The position numbers were made by a program, and so were the translations under genes. A DNA stretch of 32,066 nt from Asaia bogorensis (GTDB lineage: Bacteria > Pseudomonadota > Alphaproteobacteria > Acetobacterales > Acetobacteraceae): positions 1 to 32,066 of the forward strand of contig CALQTN020000047.1 of assembly GCA_943333505.2 (NCBI GenBank), in the 5' to 3' direction. Below are positions 1 through 7,796 of this stretch, in pieces (positions within the stretch are counted from its first letter, which is position 1; each line of letters opens with the position of its first letter). The notes beneath the pieces are model-generated. The model was not told where the DNA came from. It did not search any database and worked only from the letters and a program-made list of their open reading frames with translations.

Positions 1-55
1 GGCGGCGAAGATCAGGGCCAGTGAAGTCAGATCGAAGCGCGATTGCGCGGGCCAT
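1..55 (-). CDS. IS630-family transposase, N-terminal fragment (runs off window)
   Basis: Eighteen codons are visible before the window ends, giving MARAIALRSDFTGPDLRR. This matches the usual opening of one group of IS630 transposases, in which a short basic start is followed by a D-F-T-x-x-x-L-R-R motif leading into the N-terminal helix-turn-helix. The start is well supported: GGAGG at 67-63 sits seven bases before the ATG. The family's DDE catalytic domain lies outside the window, so completeness cannot be judged. The gene points away from the giant coding sequence. The assignment rests on pattern memory of a short stretch. Confidence 0.72.
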   Translation of the reverse strand, partial: MARAIALRSDFTGPDLRR

Positions 56-56
56 G

Positions 57-77
57 GGCGAGCCTCCAATGCTCGCC
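57..77 (-). promoter_or_regulatory. Perfect hairpin covering the transposase ribosome-binding site
   Basis: On the minus strand GGCGAGC (77-71), a seven-base loop ATTGGAG (70-64) and GCTCGCC (63-57) form a perfect 7-bp stem ending one base before the transposase ATG. The Shine-Dalgarno GGAGG lies partly in the loop and partly in the 3' arm. Folding would limit translation of the transposase. Other IS families use similar structures against readthrough transcripts; that role here is inferred. Confidence 0.6.
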
Positions 78-238
78 AGGTTGAATCACATCATCGCCGC
101 GTCGGGGAATCCCCACCGTGAGTCAGAAGCCAAAGGCGTTGGTATTACACCGCCAACCCGACCAACACGGCTGCCTCGGGCAATGCCACGATCGCGATCG
201 TTGAACCTGGCCTCACGCTTACCAAGACCGTCACCGCC

Positions 239-3200
239 GTGAACGCTACCACCGGCGCGATCACATTTCAGGACGTCATCACCAACACCGGCAACGCAAC
301 CGCCTATGGCGCCACGCTCAATGATCCGGAAGCCGCGATCAATGCCGGCGCCATTACGGGGCTGACAGCGACCGGTGCGGCAAACGGTGCCGCCGGCATC
401 GGGGCAGCAAGCTTTTCGGTCAGCGGCGGAACCGCTGTCGTTGGCAGCTTCTCGCTCGCGCCGGGCGCGTCGGAAACCATCACCTACACGGTCGCTGTCG
501 CCGACCGCACTGCCGCGCTACCGAATTCAACCGCGACCGTGAATTGGCGCAGCCTCAAGGGTGATACCCAGACCGCCTTTGGTACCTCCACCGGTGCAAT
601 TGGTTCGGCGACTGGCGCGCGGACCGAGCCCGGCCTTCCGGTCGGCGCGGCCTTGGCAGTCAATACGTACACCACCTCGGTTACCCTCGGCTTCGGCGCG
701 CTGAGTGGGCGCCTCTGGGACGAACTAGGGCCGTTCAACACCACCTACAACCTCGGCGGCGATATCGACACGGCCTTAACCGGGGTAACCGTTTCGGCGA
801 CCGGGCTGGATCCCAACACTGGCGGCGCCAAAACCGTTACGACCGCCACTGATGTCAACGGCCAATACGTGTTTTCGCCTGGCATCTTCGGCAATGGTGC
901 GGTGACTATCACCTTGCCGTCCCCAGGCACCGGCGGCCTCGGTGCCACCGAAACCTTGGTTTACAACGCCCTCGGCGCCGTTACCTCGAACCCCGCCACC
1001 GCGAACGCAACGATTGCGATCGGCACGGCCAATACCGGCCTCAACTTCATCTATCAGCGCCCCGATGTGGCGCCGGTCATCAGCGGCTGGGGTGGCACCA
1101 ATATCGCCGAGACCGGCAGCGCGCCGGTGTTGCTCAAGGGCGTCGGGGCAGGGATCGTGAGCACCCCGATCAACACACTAGGCGGCAATTATCTTGGCAC
1201 TGTGCTGACCGTGCAACGCACCGGCGGTGCCAATGCCACCGATGTGTTCACCGGTGACGGCACGCTGACGCTGTCGAGCGGCGCGGTGACCTTGAGCAGT
1301 GTCCAGATCGGCACGTTCACCCAGACCGGCGGTGCGCTGGCGATCACTTTCAATACCGCCGCCACCATCACCGCGGCCCAGGTTGCCGGGGTGATGGATC
1401 ACCTGCAATATGCCAACACCAACGCTAACGCGCTGCAAAACGGCGTGTCCATTACTGCGGTATTGAACGACCATAACACCACCAGCTACGCCACGGCTCC
1501 TGGCCAGACCAGTTCGCCCGGCTTTAACCTCGGCACTGGCGGGGCGCTCAACAGCAACGCCGTGGTCGCGACGATCAACATCACGCCCGCAACCAGTACT
1601 GTAACCTTCACCAAGCCGAACGACATCGCGCCTGCCACCAACGCCGTGGCGTTGAACAGCACGCTGACCGTGGGTTCGGCACCAGACAGCGTTGCACTTG
1701 CGATTACCGCCGGGTTCCGCACCGGGGAAGATGTGCTCGGGGTTGCGAACACCGATCTTGGCGCCACTTTACAGGGCAGCTTTAATGCAACGACCGGTGT
1801 GCTGACGATCACCGCAGTTGCGGGCCAAACCCCGACTGCGGCGGACTGGCAGACTGCCCTGCGCGGGGTGAAATTCGTCGATACCAATCCAATCCCGAAT
1901 TTGCCCGCCCGCACCGTGACCGTATCGTACACGACGGGCGCGGTGGTCACCAGCAGCACTGAAACCGTCAATGTGGTGGACCTCGACAGCTCACCCATTC
2001 TGGGGGCGGGGGCTGCGACGCTTGGTTCGACCAACACCTTGTCAACCGCCGCACCAACCGGCGCGGTTGGCACGTTGGTGTCGGCGTTGCTGAGCCAGGT
2101 TGGCGTGACCGACCCGGACGGCGATTCGCAGACCAACGGCGGCACGCCGGCAACTGGTGGCTTGTCGGTGGTCGCGGTCGATACCACCAAGGGCGTCTGG
2201 TGGTATTCGACCAATGCTGGTGCCAGCTGGACCCAATTCGCCGGCGGCGTGCTGCCGGTAATCTCGGCAACAAATGGGCTGCACCTGGTCGGCGACGCCA
2301 ATACGCGGATCTATTTCCAGCCCAATGTCGGCGCCGCCGCCGGCACGACCGCCACCGCGCTCACGTTCCGCGCCTGGGACCAGTACAATGCGGTCGGCAA
2401 TGGCACGCTATCGGCGATCCCCGCCGATGGAACGCTGGGTGGCCCGAGCGCGACCGGGCCGAATGCGCTCGCGTTCAGTTATTCCAGCACTATCGCGGTG
2501 GTGCCGATTGTCCTGTTCACCCCCGGCGGCGCGGTCAGCGGGCGGACCTGGGACCGGCTTGGCCCTGCCGCGAGCGTGGCGTTTGGTGCGCCGGGCGACG
2601 TTGATACTGCCTTGGCTGGGGTCACCGTCAGCGCCAGCGGGCCAAAACCGGATGGCAGTCCCGGAACGCTGACGGCCACCACAACAACCGATTTGAACGG
2701 CAATTACAGCTTCGCCGCCGGGACATTTGGCGCCGGCACGGTGACGGTTTCCATGCCCAGCGCCGGCGCGGGCGGCCTGCCGGCGACAGAAACCCTGGTC
2801 TATGACGCCTTCGGCACGGTTCCGGCCAATCCCGGCACTGCATCGGTCACGTTAGGGACCGGTGGTACAACCGGCGTGAATTTCATCTACCAGCAGCCCG
2901 ATGTTGCGCCAGTTCTGGCCGGCTGGGGTGGCACGAATGTGCAGGTGACCGGCACCGCTCCGGTATCGCTCGCAGGCCTGGGCGCCTCGATCGTCGATAC
3001 TCCGCTTAACACGCTTGGCGGCGGCGGTGGCGCGGATTATGGCGGCACATTCCTGACCGTGGGTCGCACTGGCGGCCCCAACACCGCTGACATTTTCAGC
3101 GGCGACGGGACCCTGAGCCTTGCCAGCGGGGTGGTAAAACTGGGCGTGACGACGGTTGGCGGCTTTACCCAAACCTCCGGTGTGCTGGTCGTTACCTTTG

Positions 3201-6200
3201 CGACGGGCACGACCGCGATCCAGGTCGCGGCGGTGCTCGACCATCTGCACTATGCCAATTCGAACGGGAATTTGGTGCAGAACGCGATTTCGATCAGCGC
3301 GATCCTGAATGACCATAATACCACCAGCTACGCGGCAGCGCCGGGTAACATCGCGGGCTCACCTGGCTTCAATCTCGGCACTGGCGGGGCGCTGAACAGC
3401 AACGCCGTCATTGCGACCATCAATGTTGTGCCAGCAGCGGTAACCGTCACATTTACCAAGCCCAATGATATCGCACCGGACACCAATGCGGTCGCGCTCG
3501 ACAGCACGCTCACGGTCGCCACCGCACCCGACACAGTCACGCTTGCCATCACCGTCGGATTCCGTACCGGCGAGGATGTGCTGGGCGTTTCAAACACCGA
3601 TCTGGGCGCGACCTTGCAGGCGAACTATAACGTGACGACCGGGGTGCTGACGATCACCAAAGTCGTCGGCCAAACGCCGACTGCCGCGGATTGGCAGACC
3701 GCGTTGCGCGGGGTGAAGTTCGTTGACACTAATCCAATTCCCAATCTGCCCGCGCGAACCGTGACCACGACATACACCACGGGCGCGGTGGCGACCACCA
3801 GCACCGAAACGATCAACGTGGTCGATCTCGACAGTTCGCCCATTCTCGGCGCGGGTGTGGCCAATTTGGGCAATGCCGGCATTTTCGCCTACGCGCCACC
3901 GGCCGGGGTGGCAGGTACGCTGGTGTCCGCGCTGCTGACCACGGTAGGGGTGACCGACCCCGATGGCGCGTCGCAAACCAATGGCGGTGCGCCCGCCACG
4001 GGCGGGCTTTCGGTGGTCGCGGTCGATATTACCAAGGGTAGCTGGTGGTACTCGACCAATGCTGGCGCCACCTGGACCCAGTTCGCCGGCGGCGGGCAAT
4101 CCGCGATCTCGGCGACGAATGCGCTGCACCTGGTTGGTGACGCCAATACCCGTGTCTATTTTCAACCCAATGTCGGGGCAAGCGCTGGCACTTTGCCAAC
4201 CGCGCTCACGTTCCGTGCATGGGATCAATACAACGCGGTTGGCAACGGCACATTGTCGGCGATCCCGACCGATGGCGTATTGGGTGGGCCGAGTGCGACC
4301 GGTCCGAACGCCCTGGCGTTCAGCTATTCAAGCACCACGGCGGTTGTGCCGATTACGCTGGTCGCGCCAACGGGTGCCGTTAGCGGTCGGGTTTGGGACA
4401 CGCTCGGGGCTGCGAACCTCGCCTTCAATCCGCCGACTGAAGTTGATAACAGTCTGGCCGGCATCACGGTCACCGCGACATTCACCGACGCGCTGAATGT
4501 TGTGCGGACCGTTATCACCACGACCGCGATTGACGGTACTTACAGCTTCGCCGCCGGCACGCTGCCGGATGGCGCCGTGCGGATCAGCTTGCCTGTGCCG
4601 GGGTCCGGCGGGTTGGCCGCAAATGAAACGCTGGTTCTGCAGCGGATCGGCACTGTCGGCGCCGGCGCTGCCGCGTCATCGATCACACTTGCCGGTGCTG
4701 CAGTCAGCAACGTCGATTTTATCTATGAGAAACCCGACACAGCGCCGGTGATCACCGGCTGGGGTGGCACCAACGTGCCTGAAAGTGGCTCAGCTGCGGT
4801 GGCGTTGGCGGGGCTTGGCGCAACTATTACCGATGCGCCGATCAATACGCTTGGCGGCGACTACGGCGGCACGATCCTGACGATTTCCCGCACCGGAACG
4901 CCGGTCGGGACCGATGTTTTTGCCGGCAGCGGCACGCTCACGCTCACCGGTGGCGTGGTGAAACTTGGCGGCGCCCCGATCGGCACCTTCACTCAGACGG
5001 GCGGCAGTCTGGTTGTGACCTTCGATCCCGGCACCACGGCGGCGCAGGCGGCGGGGGTGCTGGACAACATCACCTATTCAAACACCGCACCGGTGACGGT
5101 GCTGGGCCAGACGGCCTCAATCACAGCATCGCTGAATGACAACAACACCACCCTCTATACCGGCCTCGATCCCGCATCGACCGGGCGCAATCTTGGGGTG
5201 GGCGGCCCGTTGACCGGCACCGCGATCGCGACGGTGGCGTTGGCGCCTGCCGGTAGCATCACCGGACGGGTGTGGGACGTGCTTGGGCCGGCAAATCTGG
5301 TGTTTGGCAGCGGCGGCGATATCGACACCGCGCTGGGTGGTATCACGGTCTCGGCAAGCTATGTCATGGGCGGTATCATCACCACCGTCACCACCACGAC
5401 GGCCGCAGATGGAACCTACACATTCGCTGCCGGGACTTTGCCCGATGGCACCATCACGATCAGGTTGCCCGCAGCTGGCAGTGCCGGCTTGGGCGCGACT
5501 GAAAACCTGGTGCTTCAGCAATTCGGAACGGTCGCGGTGGGACCTGCAACCTCGACGATCACCCTCGCCGGTGGGCCGGTGGCAAACGTTAACTTCATCT
5601 ATGAGAAACCCGACATAGCGCCATCCCTCGGCGGCTGGGGTGGGACCGGCATTCCCGAGAGCGGCCGCGCTCCCGTTGCGCTGAAAGGTCTCGGCGGCAC
5701 GATCAGTGATATCCCGATCGACACCCTGGGTGGCAATTATGGCGGCACCATTCTGACCCTCGCGCGCACTGGTGGCCCGGTTGCGACCGATGTGTTCGCC
5801 GCGTCCGGCACGGTTGTGCTGGCGGGTGGGATCGTAACGGTTGGCGGCACCGATGTTGGCAGCTTCACCCAGACCGGCGGCAGTCTGGTGATTACCTTCG
5901 CCAACGGCACGACCGCCGCGGTGGCGACGACCGTCCTGAACGGATTGACCTATTCGAATACCGCACCTGTGACGGTGCTGGGCCAGACGGCCTCGATCAC
6001 TGCATCGCTGAATGATCATAACACCACTCTCTATACCGGCCTCGATCCCGCATCGATCGGGCGCAATCTTGGGGTGGGCGGTCCGTTGACCGGCACCGCG
6101 ATCGCGACGGTGGCGTTGGCGCCTGCCGGTAGCATCACCGGACGGGTGTGGGACGTGCTTGGGCCGGCAAATCTGGTGTTTGGCACCGGCGGCGATATTG

Positions 6201-7765
6201 ACACCGCGCTGGGTGGTATCACGGTCTCGGCGAGCTATGTCGTGGGCGGTATCACTACCACGGTCACCACCACCACGGCCGCAGATGGAACCTACACATT
6301 CGCTGCCGGGACTTTGCCCGATGGCACTATCACGATCAGGTTGCCCGCGCCTGGCAGTGCCGGCTTGGGCACGACTGAAAATCTGGTGCTTCAGCAATTC
6401 GGTACAGTCGGCACCGGGCCCGCGACCTCGACGATCAATCTCAGCGGCGGGCCGGTGGCGAACGTCAACTTCATCTATGAAAAGCCAGACGTGGCACCGG
6501 TGATCGCCGGCTGGGGCGGAACCAATATCCCCGGCACTGGTTCAACGCCGGTGGCCCTGCGGGGCTTGGGTGCGAGCGTCAGCGATACCCCGATTGATGC
6601 ACTTGGCGGCAATTACGGTGGCACCGTGCTGACCGTGCAACGGACCACCGGGCCGAACCCGGCGGACCTGTTCGGCGGCGATACCGCATTGCTGATCACC
6701 GGCGGCACCGTGACATTGGGCAACACCCTGATCGGGGTCTTTACCCAATCCGGCGGTAGCCTGGTCATTACCTTCGCCAACAATGTCACCGCACCGCAGG
6801 TCGCCAGCGTTCTGGATCATCTGACCTATGCCAACACCAGCCCTGACCCGACCCGGCTCAACCTGATTTCGATAGGCGCGTCGCTGAATGATCGTAACAC
6901 CACCTCGTATGGTGGCACCTCGCCTGGGTTCAATCTCGGGACTGGCGGCCCGGTGACCAGCAATCTGGTGATCGCGACGATTGCAATTACGCCACTGCCG
7001 CCTTCTCTGCCGATCCTGACGCCACCGCCGCCAGACCTGCCGCCCGATCCGATCGAGAAATTCGGCTTCGGCAGCGGCAATCGCTCCCTGATCCAGGACC
7101 GTGTGGGCCGGCCGGAAAACTGGTTGGTCGGGAGCGACGTGCGACGGTTCATCATTGCCAATCAGCGCTCGGTCGAACCGCTGCCACCGGATATGTTCTA
7201 CGATACTGACCCGAGTTCCCAGTTGACCTTGAACGCAGTCCAAACCGATGGCCGCCCATTGCCGGACTGGTTGATTTTCGATAGCCGCGCCCGGGTCTTT
7301 TATGGCACGCCGCCCGCCACCTTCCACGGTCGGGTCGATATTGCGATCTCGGCGGTTGATGAGCAGGGCCACCGTGCCCAAGGCGAGTATCGGATCCTGG
7401 TGGGGCGCGATCTGGCAGCACTTCAGGAGCTGTTGCAGCCGCCGAGAGTGGAGCGTCCGCTGCCTCGCCTCAATGTCAGGGGGCCGGTTTTCGCACCACT
7501 TGGCGAACCGGCCGAGGTTGAAGGGCTCGCCCTTGCCGCAGTGGCGCAGACAGAAGCTGCGCCGGTTGTCCAGGCAGAGTCTTTGCAAAATGCAGTTGAC
7601 CCGACATCGTTCTTCGCTGCTCTCAGTCAACAAACCAATACTGCTAGCGCGCGTGCGGGCTTCAGCCAGCAATTGCGTGATGCCGGGCGTTCGGGCCGGT
7701 TGGGGCAGGCGCGGGCGTTGCTCCGCACTTTGGATCTGGCTAACACCAGCCGACCCGCAGCGTAA
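239..7765 (+). CDS. Giant repeat-built surface/secreted protein (SdrD-B-like and cadherin/Ig-like modules), 5' end cut by an IS
   Basis: The reading frame gives 2508 residues from a GTG at 239, but that GTG has no Shine-Dalgarno and coding sequence continues in frame upstream to about 143, where the IS end begins; an in-frame TGA inside the IS lies at 119-121. The true N-terminus and any signal are therefore missing. An opening DUF11-like beta domain is followed by five modules starting near residues 156, 767, 1382, 1675 and 1967. Each module begins with an SdrD-B-like fold (S-G-R-x-W-D, D-I-D-T-A-L, D-G-T-Y-x-F) followed by a W-G-G-T domain. The first two also carry an FTKPND domain and a WWYSTNAG domain. 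A proline-rich linker (about 2262) leads to a putative Ig/CADG domain (about 2290-2400) and an Ala/Gln-rich tail. I see no cysteine and no RTX nonapeptides. Likely an adhesin or matrix protein exported by the genes that follow; function inferred. Confidence 0.85.
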   Translation: MNATTGAITFQDVITNTGNATAYGATLNDPEAAINAGAITGLTATGAANGAAGIGAASFSVSGGTAVVGSFSLAPGASETITYTVAVADRTAALPNSTATVNWRSLKGDTQTAFGTSTGAIGSATGARTEPGLPVGAALAVNTYTTSVTLGFGALSGRLWDELGPFNTTYNLGGDIDTALTGVTVSATGLDPNTGGAKTVTTATDVNGQYVFSPGIFGNGAVTITLPSPGTGGLGATETLVYNALGAVTSNPATANATIAIGTANTGLNFIYQRPDVAPVISGWGGTNIAETGSAPVLLKGVGAGIVSTPINTLGGNYLGTVLTVQRTGGANATDVFTGDGTLTLSSGAVTLSSVQIGTFTQTGGALAITFNTAATITAAQVAGVMDHLQYANTNANALQNGVSITAVLNDHNTTSYATAPGQTSSPGFNLGTGGALNSNAVVATINITPATSTVTFTKPNDIAPATNAVALNSTLTVGSAPDSVALAITAGFRTGEDVLGVANTDLGATLQGSFNATTGVLTITAVAGQTPTAADWQTALRGVKFVDTNPIPNLPARTVTVSYTTGAVVTSSTETVNVVDLDSSPILGAGAATLGSTNTLSTAAPTGAVGTLVSALLSQVGVTDPDGDSQTNGGTPATGGLSVVAVDTTKGVWWYSTNAGASWTQFAGGVLPVISATNGLHLVGDANTRIYFQPNVGAAAGTTATALTFRAWDQYNAVGNGTLSAIPADGTLGGPSATGPNALAFSYSSTIAVVPIVLFTPGGAVSGRTWDRLGPAASVAFGAPGDVDTALAGVTVSASGPKPDGSPGTLTATTTTDLNGNYSFAAGTFGAGTVTVSMPSAGAGGLPATETLVYDAFGTVPANPGTASVTLGTGGTTGVNFIYQQPDVAPVLAGWGGTNVQVTGTAPVSLAGLGASIVDTPLNTLGGGGGADYGGTFLTVGRTGGPNTADIFSGDGTLSLASGVVKLGVTTVGGFTQTSGVLVVTFATGTTAIQVAAVLDHLHYANSNGNLVQNAISISAILNDHNTTSYAAAPGNIAGSPGFNLGTGGALNSNAVIATINVVPAAVTVTFTKPNDIAPDTNAVALDSTLTVATAPDTVTLAITVGFRTGEDVLGVSNTDLGATLQANYNVTTGVLTITKVVGQTPTAADWQTALRGVKFVDTNPIPNLPARTVTTTYTTGAVATTSTETINVVDLDSSPILGAGVANLGNAGIFAYAPPAGVAGTLVSALLTTVGVTDPDGASQTNGGAPATGGLSVVAVDITKGSWWYSTNAGATWTQFAGGGQSAISATNALHLVGDANTRVYFQPNVGASAGTLPTALTFRAWDQYNAVGNGTLSAIPTDGVLGGPSATGPNALAFSYSSTTAVVPITLVAPTGAVSGRVWDTLGAANLAFNPPTEVDNSLAGITVTATFTDALNVVRTVITTTAIDGTYSFAAGTLPDGAVRISLPVPGSGGLAANETLVLQRIGTVGAGAAASSITLAGAAVSNVDFIYEKPDTAPVITGWGGTNVPESGSAAVALAGLGATITDAPINTLGGDYGGTILTISRTGTPVGTDVFAGSGTLTLTGGVVKLGGAPIGTFTQTGGSLVVTFDPGTTAAQAAGVLDNITYSNTAPVTVLGQTASITASLNDNNTTLYTGLDPASTGRNLGVGGPLTGTAIATVALAPAGSITGRVWDVLGPANLVFGSGGDIDTALGGITVSASYVMGGIITTVTTTTAADGTYTFAAGTLPDGTITIRLPAAGSAGLGATENLVLQQFGTVAVGPATSTITLAGGPVANVNFIYEKPDIAPSLGGWGGTGIPESGRAPVALKGLGGTISDIPIDTLGGNYGGTILTLARTGGPVATDVFAASGTVVLAGGIVTVGGTDVGSFTQTGGSLVITFANGTTAAVATTVLNGLTYSNTAPVTVLGQTASITASLNDHNTTLYTGLDPASIGRNLGVGGPLTGTAIATVALAPAGSITGRVWDVLGPANLVFGTGGDIDTALGGITVSASYVVGGITTTVTTTTAADGTYTFAAGTLPDGTITIRLPAPGSAGLGTTENLVLQQFGTVGTGPATSTINLSGGPVANVNFIYEKPDVAPVIAGWGGTNIPGTGSTPVALRGLGASVSDTPIDALGGNYGGTVLTVQRTTGPNPADLFGGDTALLITGGTVTLGNTLIGVFTQSGGSLVITFANNVTAPQVASVLDHLTYANTSPDPTRLNLISIGASLNDRNTTSYGGTSPGFNLGTGGPVTSNLVIATIAITPLPPSLPILTPPPPDLPPDPIEKFGFGSGNRSLIQDRVGRPENWLVGSDVRRFIIANQRSVEPLPPDMFYDTDPSSQLTLNAVQTDGRPLPDWLIFDSRARVFYGTPPATFHGRVDIAISAVDEQGHRAQGEYRILVGRDLAALQELLQPPRVERPLPRLNVRGPVFAPLGEPAEVEGLALAAVAQTEAAPVVQAESLQNAVDPTSFFAALSQQTNTASARAGFSQQLRDAGRSGRLGQARALLRTLDLANTSRPAA
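704..4381 (+). repeat. Two long tandem modules (about 1.84 kb each) in the giant gene
   Basis: Module 1 starts at the S-G-R-x-W-D codons at 704 and module 2 at 2537; the next start is at 4382. The steps are 1833 and 1845 bases (611 and 615 codons). Both carry four domains in the same order: SdrD-B-like, W-G-G-T, FTKPND and WWYSTNAG. The shared FNLGTGGALNSNAV stretch near 1525 and 3370 is almost unchanged between the copies. Confidence 0.85.
4382..6995 (+). repeat. Three short tandem modules (about 0.88 kb each) in the giant gene
   Basis: Starts at 4382, 5261 and 6137 give steps of 879 and 876 bases (293 and 292 codons). These modules keep only the SdrD-B-like and W-G-G-T domains. The segments 5072-5527 and 5948-6403, exactly 876 bases apart, are nearly identical at DNA level with only scattered substitutions, which points to recent duplication or gene conversion. 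Confidence 0.85.
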
Positions 7766-7796
7766 CAATATTTTACGACCAACGGAAGATACCTGC

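Larger units (their letters stand above)
1..142 (-). mobile_element. End of an IS630-family insertion sequence (partial)
   Basis: The left edge of the window is the transposase-proximal end of an insertion sequence that extends off the window. It holds the first 18 codons of an IS630-type transposase on the minus strand (start codon at 55-53), its ribosome-binding site (67-63) and about 75 bases of non-coding end. The junction with the giant gene is placed at about 142/143, because coding sequence of the giant protein is recognisable from the TAT TAC codons at 143-148 and IS630 elements insert at TA dinucleotides; a TA lies at 143-144 and another at 146-147. The exact tip of the inverted repeat cannot be fixed without the other end of the element. 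Confidence 0.75.

Noticed and set aside
21-242. Short plus-strand frame at the left edge
   Set aside because: It runs antisense to the IS630 transposase start and then out of frame with the giant gene. The residues show no family pattern.
239-7765. RTX-type calcium-binding adhesin
   Set aside because: No GGxGxDxxx nonapeptide repeats were found. The modules are SdrD-B-like and Ig/cadherin-like instead.
239-7765. CRISPR array or phase-variable simple repeats
   Set aside because: The repetition here is of protein domains with periods of about 0.88 and 1.84 kb. No short direct repeats with regular spacers and no long homopolymer or microsatellite tracts were seen.
7302-7796. Longer N-terminus for the TolC-like protein
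   Set aside because: This part lies inside the giant gene in another frame. The ATG at 7797 has a ribosome-binding site and a lipobox.
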